From: Chachezhania antarctica
GTDB taxonomy: Bacteria; Pseudomonadota; Alphaproteobacteria; Rhodobacterales; Rhodobacteraceae
Assembly (NCBI RefSeq): GCF_003646465.1
Contig: NZ_QZEX01000007.1
Span: forward strand, 3,945-67,944
Reading direction: 5' to 3'
DNA length: 64,000 nucleotides
Shown: positions 1-7,057 of the stretch, one piece after another
Position numbering within the stretch: position 1 is the stretch's first letter
Layout: each line of letters starts with the position of its first letter
The notes under the pieces: generated by a model
Database searches by the model: none
Told to the model about the DNA's origin: nothing
Seen by the model: only the letters and a program-made list of their open reading frames with translations
Translations under genes and position numbers: made by a program

Positions 1-249
1 ATCAGCGCCGAGCAGCTCTCGGAATGGGGCGGCAACACGACGATTATCGTCAGTTGCTCGGGCGTCGCGAACGAGATCGACGGCACCTGCAAGATCAAGC
101 GCAAGCAGGGCGAGAGCGGGCTCATACTGGATACCCTGGGAACGCCTTTGAACCTGGCGTTCTCGGTCGTGTCCGGCGGCCTGACCGTGACCCAGACCTC
201 CGGCGCTGACGTTGCCGCGCAGGTGTCCGGCGTCTTCCTGAACGGCTGA
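1..249 (+). CDS. 3' end of an unidentified prophage protein (partial)
   Basis: The first 83 codons from the left edge stay open in frame 1 and stop at TGA 247-249. The start lies outside the window. The fragment contains two cysteines, a short basic stretch (KIKRK) and a C-terminal half rich in small and beta-prone residues, ending in GVFLNG. I do not recognise the family. It lies 40 bp before the next small gene and in the same direction as the lysis genes downstream. A late phage structural or tail-associated protein is therefore plausible, but this is inference from position only. Confidence 0.55.
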   Translation: MSAEQLSEWGGNTTIIVSCSGVANEIDGTCKIKRKQGESGLILDTLGTPLNLAFSVVSGGLTVTQTSGADVAAQVSGVFLNG

Positions 250-289
250 TAGCCGGCTTCACTCCTCAACCGCCAGAAAGGAATTTCCC

Positions 290-580
290 ATGGCAAGTCT
301 TGCCCAACTCTGCACCTTCGACATGAATGAATGGATCAACCATATCCGGACGGACATGAATGTCGTCCTGGACGACCGCACACGGCTTTGCATGTTCTAC
401 TCGCAGGATCCGCGCGAAATCGGCCTGTTCGTGGATGGTCACCGGGTGGCAACCTTTCGCGAAGAGGGCGCGCCGATCCGCCATGAGCCGAACATTGCCG
501 CGGGCGTGCCCGAGTATCCCGATCATGCGGAGGTGTCCGAGGCCAGGATCGCCGAAGCCTCGGCCAGTTTCGCGAGCTGA
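290..580 (+). CDS. hypothetical prophage protein, 96 aa
   Basis: This is a 96-residue acidic soluble protein with no membrane segment or recognised domain. The start is well supported by an AAGGAA ribosome site seven bases before ATG 290. It sits between the partial late gene at the left edge and a small membrane protein, all on the plus strand. The spacing suggests one late transcription unit. Function is unknown. The C-terminus is Ala/Ser/Glu-rich and looks helical. The antisense frame over the same bases is longer but lacks a ribosome site and family features. Confidence 0.6.
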   Translation: MASLAQLCTFDMNEWINHIRTDMNVVLDDRTRLCMFYSQDPREIGLFVDGHRVATFREEGAPIRHEPNIAAGVPEYPDHAEVSEARIAEASASFAS

Positions 581-596
581 GCCTGTCGAGGTCGGC

Positions 597-1052
597 ATGT
601 CCCAACGCATAGCTTTCGCCATAATCGAGCACGGCCGCGCGACCGAGTGGCTGACCAGCTGCGTGCTGCTGGTCTTCGCGATCACCCTGATGGTGCCCGG
701 CGACACGATGGGACGGGCCGGGTTCGCGCCCTTCCGCAGCATGGGGTTCGACGAGGCCATGCTGTCGACGCCATTGGCGCTGATAGCTTCGGCTCGGCTT
801 GCGGCGCTCTACATCAATGGGCAGTGGCGTCGTTCGCCTGTCATGAGAGCCACGGGTGCTGTCGTGGGGGCCACGGTGTTCACGATGCTGGCGGTCACCT
901 TCGGCTGGGCCTGGCTAACGGCCGGCGCCGTCTTCCAGAACGCGGTGGCTTTGACCACGGGGTTCGGCACGTACCTGGTCCTGGCAGCCTTCGATGTACT
1001 TGCAGCATACAGGAGCGGCGCTGATGTCCGAATTGCTCGGCCTCGGGCCTGA
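597..1052 (+). CDS. small integral membrane protein of the prophage
   Basis: The protein is about 151 residues with three or four hydrophobic segments: near residues 19-34, 57-70 (weaker), 84-106 and 110-132. This is an integral inner-membrane protein. The reading frame is open further upstream. I chose ATG 597 because it follows a GAGG ribosome site, begins just after the previous gene ends and places the first helix near the N-terminus. It overlaps the next gene by 29 bp. Its place in front of an endolysin and spanins makes a holin-like or holin-accessory role possible, but there is no family match I can name. Confidence 0.55.
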   Translation: MSQRIAFAIIEHGRATEWLTSCVLLVFAITLMVPGDTMGRAGFAPFRSMGFDEAMLSTPLALIASARLAALYINGQWRRSPVMRATGAVVGATVFTMLAVTFGWAWLTAGAVFQNAVALTTGFGTYLVLAAFDVLAAYRSGADVRIARPRA

Positions 1053-1302
1053 AGAAGTTGCGATCGTCGGGGCAGGGCTGGGCGCCTTTATCGGAACGAT
1101 CGTCGTCACGATCCGTGGCGTGAAGAAGGGCAAACCGACCAGCGCCGCGGTGGCCGCCGCGGTCTCGGGGGCGTCCTGCCGGGCCGGCGACATCGCACCG
1201 GCCCTGGCTGTCATCCAGCGCGACCTGCAGGAAATGAGCGAAAAGCAAGACGAGCACGGCCGCGTCCTTGCGGTCCTGGAAGATCGCACCCGATCGCGTT
1301 GA
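1024..1302 (+). CDS. small protein with one membrane helix and a coiled-coil tail, holin-like candidate
   Basis: The protein is 92 residues from ATG 1024, which has a GGAG site about ten bases upstream. One hydrophobic segment (roughly residues 13-32, rich in Gly, Ala, Ile and Val) is followed by a basic patch with RGVKKGK, a small-residue stretch, and a charged C-terminal helix suited to a coiled coil (around DLQEMSEKQDEHGRVLAVLE). It overlaps the preceding membrane gene and lies 240 bp before the endolysin. Phage lysis cassettes commonly hold such small membrane proteins here, so a holin or anti-holin role is reasonable but unproven. Confidence 0.5.
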   Translation: MSELLGLGPEEVAIVGAGLGAFIGTIVVTIRGVKKGKPTSAAVAAAVSGASCRAGDIAPALAVIQRDLQEMSEKQDEHGRVLAVLEDRTRSR

Positions 1303-1503
1303 AACCCGATCGGATCAGAACAACAGGCGAGCGTACCACAGAGCCTTGTCCACGCTGATCGCCAATCCGATTGCGCAGGCCAGTATGTCGAAGGTCATCG
1401 AGCGGATCTTGGGTCCCATCGGTCATGTTTGGCATCGAGACCCTGAATAAGGGTTAAGAGTCCAACCCTTAGCCCGCTCGCACCAGAAAACCCGTACCAA
1501 ATG

Positions 1504-1525
1504 CCCCGCTTTCACGCGGGGTTTT
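1504..1525 (+). terminator. rho-independent terminator before the endolysin gene
   Basis: CCCCGC at 1504-1509 pairs with GCGGGG at 1516-1521 across a six-base loop. TTTT follows directly. It lies only about 20 bp before the endolysin start, so it may attenuate read-through into the lysis genes. The 240 bp between 1303 and 1543 hold no other convincing gene. Confidence 0.6.
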
Positions 1526-1543
1526 CTGCATTGGAGAACCATC

Positions 1544-2527
1544 ATGCCTATCTGGAAAGGAGCCGCCGCGCCGATGTCGGCCGGTGCATTCGCTTCGGCC
1601 GCGATGCTGCTGAACTGCGAGGAAGCCGCGATCCGCGCGCTGTGGGATGTCGAAAGCGCCGGGAGGGGCTTCCGCGCCGACGGCAGCCTGACACGCCGGT
1701 TCGAGCCGCATCACATGCCACGCTCTCTCTGGCCCAAGATCGGGTTCCGGCCCGGCGCGCTGGCGCCGTGGAAGGCATCGTACCGGCTCAAGACCTCCGC
1801 ACGCGAGGCGATGTTCGGCAAGGCAGAGGCGCTGGACGCCGAAGCCGCGTATCAGGCGACCAGCTGGGGCGGGCCGCAGATCATGGGCTTCAACTGCGAA
1901 GCGGCCGGGTTCGACACCGCGACCGCCATGGTCAAGGCCATGGCCGCGTCCGAAGGCGACCACCTGTCGGCCTTCGTGGCGCTGGTCACGTCCTGGGGGC
2001 TGGCATCGGCCATCCGGGCACACGACTGGCAGACAATCGAAACCCGCTACAACGGGGGCGGGCAGGGCGGCGCCTACGCCCGCAAGATGGAAGCGGCCTA
2101 CCGACGCCACAGCGGCGGCGTGGCGTCGCCTGCCGTGCTTCGCCTCGGATCCTCGGGGCCAGCGGTCAAGCGGCTGCAGACCGCGCTTCAGATCGAGGCG
2201 GATGGCAGCTTTGGCCCTCAGACGGACACGGCTGTCCGCCGATTCCAGAGCGCGGCTGGCCTGCAGGTGGACGGCGTTGTCGGTCAAGTTACCTGGGCGG
2301 CCCTGGAAGCGCGGACATCGGCTGAGCCGGTCAAACAGGCCACGCCCGTCGACCGGGTGTCCGAGATGGTGGGGAAGGGCGCGGCGACGGTCGGCACGAT
2401 CACCACGGCAGCCGCCGGGCTTCAGGCTGTCGTGCCGGAGCATGCCTATGACCTGATGATCTATGCCGCCATCGGCATGGCCGTGGTCGCCGGTGGGATC
2501 ATCCTGTCACGCCGGGTGCTGGCATGA
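1544..2527 (+). CDS. phage endolysin: N-acetylmuramidase (DUF3380 type) with peptidoglycan-binding domain and C-terminal membrane helix
   Basis: This 327-residue protein would cut the glycan backbone of peptidoglycan. Residues about 20-190 match the N-acetylmuramidase family, with the probable catalytic Glu37 in WDVES and the conserved later stretch SWGGPQIMGFN. Residues about 197-262 form a peptidoglycan-binding type 1 repeat (LRLGSSGPAVKRLQ, then DGSFGPQTDTAVRRFQ and VDGVVG). A hydrophobic helix lies at about 303-321 near the extreme C-terminus, followed by a short RR tail. The usual soluble form lacks this helix. The last bases overlap the start of the next gene (ATGA at 2524-2527). Neighbouring spanin-like genes support a lysis role. 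Confidence 0.88.
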   Translation: MPIWKGAAAPMSAGAFASAAMLLNCEEAAIRALWDVESAGRGFRADGSLTRRFEPHHMPRSLWPKIGFRPGALAPWKASYRLKTSAREAMFGKAEALDAEAAYQATSWGGPQIMGFNCEAAGFDTATAMVKAMAASEGDHLSAFVALVTSWGLASAIRAHDWQTIETRYNGGGQGGAYARKMEAAYRRHSGGVASPAVLRLGSSGPAVKRLQTALQIEADGSFGPQTDTAVRRFQSAAGLQVDGVVGQVTWAALEARTSAEPVKQATPVDRVSEMVGKGAATVGTITTAAAGLQAVVPEHAYDLMIYAAIGMAVVAGGIILSRRVLA

Positions 2528-2715
2528 GGCTGGCGCTTGTCGGCATCGGGGCGGCGATCATCGTCGCTGCCTTCACGGCCGGGGCGGTGTTCTGGGCCCG
2601 GGGTGACCGGGTCCAGGACCTGCAAGACCGTATCGACACCAGAGAGAGGATAGACAATGCGCTGGATCGCCCTGTCGGCTGCGCTTGGTATGAGCGCCTG
2701 CACGACTCCTGTTGA
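2524..2715 (+). CDS. Rz-like inner-membrane spanin (i-spanin), short
   Basis: The protein is 63 residues. An N-terminal membrane helix (about residues 3-25, with the run IIVAAFTAGAVF) is followed by a polar periplasmic stretch beginning WARGDRVQDLQDRID that is suited to a short coiled coil. Inner-membrane spanins have this layout. They act with an outer-membrane lipoprotein to fuse membranes at the end of phage lysis. It overlaps the endolysin stop by 4 bp. The next gene, a tiny lipoprotein, starts inside it in another frame, which is the classic Rz/Rz1 arrangement. No sequence family was confirmed. Confidence 0.6.
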   Translation: MRLALVGIGAAIIVAAFTAGAVFWARGDRVQDLQDRIDTRERIDNALDRPVGCAWYERLHDSC

Positions 2716-2860
2716 GACATCGGGCCTGTGTGACGGCCTGCAGCGCCCTGTCGCCGCCCTGCGGTCCGCTTTGGCCTACGAAACATCCACCACGCCGCAA
2801 TCCGTCGGGGAAGCCGGCACAGACGTTGTGCTGGCGTCGGAAGCCGGTTGCGCGTGGTGA
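2657..2860 (+). CDS. Rz1-like outer-membrane lipoprotein (o-spanin)
   Basis: The protein is 67 residues. A short hydrophobic signal ends in a lipobox-like MSAC with the modifiable cysteine at residue 15. The gene begins 59 bases before the end of the Rz-like gene and reads in a different frame. This is the overlap typical of Rz/Rz1 spanin pairs. An AGAGAGGA ribosome site precedes ATG 2657. The mature part is short and has only a few prolines, fewer than in lambda Rz1. Assignment rests on architecture, the lipobox and position. Confidence 0.6.
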   Translation: MRWIALSAALGMSACTTPVETSGLCDGLQRPVAALRSALAYETSTTPQSVGEAGTDVVLASEAGCAW

Positions 2861-3117
2861 ACGGAGATCCGTCCGGCTGCGCGTTCGCACGCGTCCCGGG
2901 CGGTCAGCCGGAGGGCATGACAGTCCTCCGCCGAACGGCCTCAACGGTCCCAGGCGTCTTCCCGCGTCGGGCCCTTGCGGCACCCGCCACACGGGCGGGG
3001 GCGGTGATTGCTCACCGCCACGCAGCCCTGCTTCCAACACAGCTGCGCCGACATGAAGTCAGATAATGTCGCCCGACTCCCGCGAGAGTGGCGCGACTAA
3101 ATCTGGACCAACTCCCC

Positions 3118-3927
3118 ATGACAATGACGAAAGTTGCCGCTGCAGCACCCGTGGCCCCGTGGATGGGCGGCAAGAAGGCCCTTCACCAGGCCATCATCGC
3201 GCGGATCGAGCGCATCGACCATTCCACCTATGTCGAGCCGTTCGCCGGGATGGGAGGCGTGTTCCTCCGCCGGAAATGGCGCCCCAGGCTCGAGGTCATG
3301 AACGACCTGAACGGCGAGATCGTGAACCTTTTCCGGATCCTGCAACGCCACTATCCGCAATTCCTGGAAATCCTGCGCTTCCAGGTCGCTTCGCGAAAGG
3401 AGTTCGAACGCTTGCGGAAAACCGATCCGGCCACATTGACCGATCTCGAGCGCGCCGCCCGGTTCCTCTACCTGCAGCGCCTGGCGTTCGGCGGGCAGGT
3501 GTCGGGTGTCTTCGGGGTCGCGAAAGATCGATCCCGATTCCGGCTGTCCGCGCTGGAGCCGCTTCTCGATGCCGCGCATTCGCGGCTCGAAGCCGTCGTG
3601 TTCGAAAACCTCGACTGGGCAGACGTCGTACGCCGCTATGACGGGCCGGGGACGCTCTTCTACCTGGATCCGCCGTACTACGGCGGCGAGAGCGACTATG
3701 GGAAAGGTCTGTTCGATCGCAACCAATTCGAAGCGATCAGGGCTGCCCTGGACGATGCGGCCGGCGCCTTTATCCTCTCGATCAACGACACGCCGAAAAC
3801 CCGGGAACTGTTCGGCGCGTTCCACCTGAGCGAAGTCGAGCTGAAGTATACTGTGGCCAAGGACGGTGCGACCGTGGCGAATGAATTGTTGGTGTCGAAC
3901 CGGCAGGTGGAGGCAACGTTGCTTTGA
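3118..3927 (+). CDS. DNA adenine methyltransferase, D12 class (Dam-like), prophage-borne
   Basis: This gene encodes an N6-adenine DNA methyltransferase using S-adenosylmethionine. Near the N-terminus is PWMGGKK, as in Dam family proteins. The AdoMet-binding motif is PFAGMGGVF and the catalytic motif is DPPY within FYLDPPYYGG. The frame also allows a GTG start at 3088. I prefer ATG 3118 because it puts PWMGGKK at the usual distance from the N-terminus, although neither start has a good ribosome site. It follows the spanin pair by about 260 bp of non-coding sequence. Phages use such enzymes to escape host restriction or to control their own genes. The target site cannot be read from sequence. 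Confidence 0.9.
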   Translation: MTMTKVAAAAPVAPWMGGKKALHQAIIARIERIDHSTYVEPFAGMGGVFLRRKWRPRLEVMNDLNGEIVNLFRILQRHYPQFLEILRFQVASRKEFERLRKTDPATLTDLERAARFLYLQRLAFGGQVSGVFGVAKDRSRFRLSALEPLLDAAHSRLEAVVFENLDWADVVRRYDGPGTLFYLDPPYYGGESDYGKGLFDRNQFEAIRAALDDAAGAFILSINDTPKTRELFGAFHLSEVELKYTVAKDGATVANELLVSNRQVEATLL

Positions 3928-3958
3928 ACGGTTAGTGTTGAATGGGCGGGGGCGACCG

Positions 3959-4234
3959 ATGGAGGTCCTCCCCAACCTTCTCGCGGCAGGGAGCGTACGG
4001 CGGAAGAACATTTTCTTGCTTCGAAGCGTTCACGCCAACTTGGGCGACGCGGAGGGCGGTGAGCGGACTTGCGGCGGTGCGGCACGGCAGCTGCAGCAAG
4101 CTGGAAAAGCAGACGATCAGGCACACCGCGTGGGAAACTCGCTGGATCAGTTGGAAGACCGCGTAAAGACGGATCGCCGTGATGCCTCACTGCGGGCGAA
4201 GTTGCATCGGACCGGGGAATTGACGGCCGTTTAG
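3959..4234 (+). CDS. possible small protein, 91 aa (weak)
   Basis: A 91-codon frame starts at ATG 3959, 32 bp after the methyltransferase. The C-terminal half is charged and helical (LDQLEDRVKTDRRDASLR). A GGGCGGGGG run upstream is a poor ribosome site, and no family is recognised. The rest of the 526 bp between the methyltransferase and the ABC operon becomes clearly AT-richer from about 4260 and holds no other gene except the short leader described at 4401. Confidence 0.25.
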   Translation: MEVLPNLLAAGSVRRKNIFLLRSVHANLGDAEGGERTCGGAARQLQQAGKADDQAHRVGNSLDQLEDRVKTDRRDASLRAKLHRTGELTAV

Positions 4235-4400
4235 GATGGTCCTGTCTGTGGATAGAACCTCAGCGCAACGAGAAAAGGAGTGTGCGCAATTTAGGACTAT
4301 GCGGACGATACCTCGAGCCCCTAGCCTAAGGTTCATTATATTTTACGTCGAACATCGTGGCTTTAGCTAGTCTTTGAGGAGCAATCGGGTAGAGGAAGAA

Positions 4401-4466
4401 ATGGTATCCAGGCGAGATAAGCTGGCGAAAATCGACGGCAGGGTGAATTCGAAATGGCAGAGATAG
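4401..4466 (+). CDS. possible 21-codon leader peptide overlapping the start of the ABC operon
   Basis: ATG 4401 follows a GAGGA ribosome site by four bases and opens a 21-codon frame that ends in TAG at 4464-4466, 13 bases inside the first gene of the operon. The peptide is very basic (six Arg, three Lys). The overlapping stop and start would allow translational coupling or attenuation. This is seen directly in sequence, but use of the frame is inference. Confidence 0.3.
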   Translation: MVSRRDKLAKIDGRVNSKWQR

Positions 4467-5107
4467 CTGTTGCTAGCGAAAGACAGACAGCCATTCGCTT
4501 GCTTGCCTGCATTCAGGCGGCAGGAGATAAAAATAATGCGATCCGTTGGGGGGACGATGTTGTTTCCGTCCTGCACTCCCAGTCGCGCTTGCAGGCGCTG
4601 GACTTCTGGATGCGCAATCCCGACTATCTCGCCAACGAACTCCTAACTGAGTTCGAGGCGTCCGGCGAACGTGATCTGGTGATGATCGCTCAGGGCATAT
4701 TCGATGATCGCGAACCCGATCTCCGGCGCTTACCGATGGTCCGCTATCTGTTCGGGGCGTTTGAACCGCTCGACAACGCGCTGGCGATCCTGCGGGCAGC
4801 TGACCTCATTCGGATCAAGCGCGACGGTGTTCCCGGCGGCAAGATCCGCGAACATCTCTATCTTTTGACCACCGCAGGCGAAGACGCGCTGGTGCGGATC
4901 ACCGCCGCAGCATCCGAACTTGGCTGGTATCGCGACCGTGCTGGTATCGTGGCTCGGGTGGCAGGCGCACAGGGTGGCAAGGCACTGAAGGACCGACAGT
5001 ATCTACAGGCCGAATATGCTGGAACAGAACTTAGCCATGTAATCCAGCCGATCACCGATCAGGTGCTGGCACGGCTCGCAGCAATCTTGGAAAGGCTGGA
5101 CAAATGA
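4454..5107 (+). CDS. first component of an ABC-ATPase/nuclease operon: winged-helix-like small protein
   Basis: The protein is 217 residues, soluble and mostly helical. Residues about 95-150 look like a winged helix: a helix pair around MVRYLFGAFEPLDNALAILR, then a strand with LIRIKRD and a second strand near REHLYLLTTAGEDAL. A long C-terminal helix ends ITDQVLARLAAILERLDK. Its stop overlaps the start of the SMC-like ATPase (ATGA at 5104), so the two are translationally coupled. In ABC three-component (ABC-3C) defence systems a small middle component of this size accompanies the ATPase. Assignment to that role is inference from size, fold impression and context. It could instead regulate the operon. 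Confidence 0.55.
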   Translation: MAEIAVASERQTAIRLLACIQAAGDKNNAIRWGDDVVSVLHSQSRLQALDFWMRNPDYLANELLTEFEASGERDLVMIAQGIFDDREPDLRRLPMVRYLFGAFEPLDNALAILRAADLIRIKRDGVPGGKIREHLYLLTTAGEDALVRITAAASELGWYRDRAGIVARVAGAQGGKALKDRQYLQAEYAGTELSHVIQPITDQVLARLAAILERLDK

Positions 5108-7032
5108 CCGGTAGCTGGCTGGAGATGGTCGCGGAAAAGGCAGGTATGAGCCCCACAGTAGCGGAACTGGCTCTGCGCAAGAGAGGAATTGTGGCAGACC
5201 GGCCGTTGCGACCCGCGCCCACGTTGACGATACGCCGTATCGCGTTCAGGGGTGAAAAGCGCGGAACCGCTCAGGGTGCGATCGACTTTGACTGGTCGGA
5301 ACTGACCGCCGGCGTCTGGGCAGTGACGAGCCAGAGGAACCTCCGGGGCAAATCAACAGTGCTGGAAATCCTGCTGTGGGCGCTGCGAGGCAGGCCGAAG
5401 GGCCTGCAGGACGACGTGCGCCGGTGGTTGTCCTCGGTGTGCGTCGAATTTGATGTCGATGATCAGCGTTACGTGGTGGAGTTCGCGGTCGACGAGCGTG
5501 TTCCGCGCGGCAGCTTGGCGCGCCGCCGCCCGTCAGGAGAGACGGACGAACTCGATCGCTTCATGTCGGACGAGGGCTTCGAGGCCGCGATGTCGCGCTT
5601 CATGATGAATACACTCGATCTCGACCCGGTCACGGCGATGCAGGGCAAAGAGGACGAGCGCAAAGTTGTTGAGCATGGCTGGGCCGCGCTTTCGGGCGGC
5701 CTCTACTTCGGCGGCGACCACAAGCAGTTACTAGGTGACGTCCAGATGGGGGGTCTGCCAGCACGCATGTTGCAGATGTATATTGGTATACCTTGGGCGA
5801 CAACGGTGATGCAGGCGAGCACCGTCAAGCGCGAGCTTGAACAAGAAGCCGAGAAAGCGTCCAAGGCTGCGACGGCAGCGGCGAAGGACGCGGAGATTGC
5901 CCGCACGCGGATCGACGGTGAACTTCAGGCGGCGAAGAAGATTCTGGACGGCTTCGCACAAGTGACCGGAACAGCCTCCGAAATCGAGCGCTTGGCCGGC
6001 GAAGTCGCTCGCCTTTCGCCAATTGCGCTCGATCTCGCGCAGCGCCTAGCCCGTGCCGAGGCCGAAACGACCGAACTGGAACGCCTCGCGACCGGGGACG
6101 AGCGTGCTGTGCGTGATCTGCGCGAGAACATCGTTGCGACGCAGTTCTTCAACGGCCTGAAACCTGTTTGTTGCCCGCGCTGCGAGACGCGGGTGTCGAG
6201 CGAACGGCTGAAGCGCGAAAGTGCTGATCTGAGTTGTTCGCTCTGCGCTGAGGAGATCCCGATCGATGAGATGGAGGGCGCGGACGACGGGTTGGACGCG
6301 ATCGAACAGCGTTTCGCGGCCGCCAAAGCTGCCGCCGATCGTGCGCGCGCCAACACCAATGCGCTGAGTGTGAAGACGAAGTCGAGCAGCGACGAGCTCG
6401 AGCATGCACGGCGGGAACTGACCAAGGCGGCAACGAGTGCCACATTCGAAGAGCGTCGAAAGGCAGAACTTGAAGTTGCGCGACTGGAGGGCGCACTGAA
6501 GGAGCGCCAGACACCGGCGACACCCGTTATTGTTTCTTCCGATGTTACGCTTATCAACGCGGCTCATGCCGAGGCAGATAAAGCCTACAACGCTGGTCGC
6601 GGCGACATACTCGAGCGCTTGAACACGGAGATTCTCGCGCTGGGGCAACGGCTCGGTGTGCAGATGCTCGAGGAGGTAAAGCTCAATACCAACGCCTCTC
6701 TCCGGCTTACCAAGGGTGGCGAGTCGACCAGCTTCAGCAAGGTGACTGCAGGCGAGCGGCTGCGGCTACGGATCGCGACTGCGGTGGCTTTGATTCGGGT
6801 TGGACAAGAACGGGGCCTCGGTCGTCATCCCGGCCTCCTCATAGTTGACTCTCCTGCCGCTGAAGAAGTGAGCCCCGATGATCTGACCGCCGTATTGAGC
6901 GAGCTTCAGGCGATTTCGTGTGAAACCGTGGGACTGCAGATCATCATCGGGAGCGCCAATGCCAGTGCGATTGTCGATCAGCTTGGCGAGCAATGGTGCC
7001 GCTCCGCGACGGGAGACGATTATCTATGGTAG
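5104..7032 (+). CDS. SMC/Rad50-like ABC ATPase with zinc motif, defence-associated
   Basis: The protein is 642 residues with split ABC halves at each end. The P-loop is QRNLRGKST (residues 77-85), where the usual first glycine of GxxxxGKS is Gln77. The signature-like loop is VTAGERLRLR (547-556), and Walker B is LLIVDSP with Asp582, followed by acidic AAEE. The middle (about 240-470) is coiled coil interrupted by two CxxC pairs (Cys357/Cys360 and Cys378/Cys381), resembling a zinc hook or zinc ribbon. The switch histidine is not apparent: the expected strand reads IIIGSAN. It is coupled by overlap to the small gene before it and followed by a nuclease gene. This resembles ATPases of Lamassu, Menshen and other ABC-3C systems, but the exact type is not recognised. 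Confidence 0.8.
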   Translation: MTGSWLEMVAEKAGMSPTVAELALRKRGIVADRPLRPAPTLTIRRIAFRGEKRGTAQGAIDFDWSELTAGVWAVTSQRNLRGKSTVLEILLWALRGRPKGLQDDVRRWLSSVCVEFDVDDQRYVVEFAVDERVPRGSLARRRPSGETDELDRFMSDEGFEAAMSRFMMNTLDLDPVTAMQGKEDERKVVEHGWAALSGGLYFGGDHKQLLGDVQMGGLPARMLQMYIGIPWATTVMQASTVKRELEQEAEKASKAATAAAKDAEIARTRIDGELQAAKKILDGFAQVTGTASEIERLAGEVARLSPIALDLAQRLARAEAETTELERLATGDERAVRDLRENIVATQFFNGLKPVCCPRCETRVSSERLKRESADLSCSLCAEEIPIDEMEGADDGLDAIEQRFAAAKAAADRARANTNALSVKTKSSSDELEHARRELTKAATSATFEERRKAELEVARLEGALKERQTPATPVIVSSDVTLINAAHAEADKAYNAGRGDILERLNTEILALGQRLGVQMLEEVKLNTNASLRLTKGGESTSFSKVTAGERLRLRIATAVALIRVGQERGLGRHPGLLIVDSPAAEEVSPDDLTAVLSELQAISCETVGLQIIIGSANASAIVDQLGEQWCRSATGDDYLW

Positions 7033-7057
7033 CGCAGCCGCCAGCGCATTCTTCAGC

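Noticed and set aside
3118-3927. Methyltransferase considered as the modification partner of the nearby nucleases
   Set aside because: It is separated by over 500 bp with a composition change and follows the phage lysis genes. It belongs better with the prophage.
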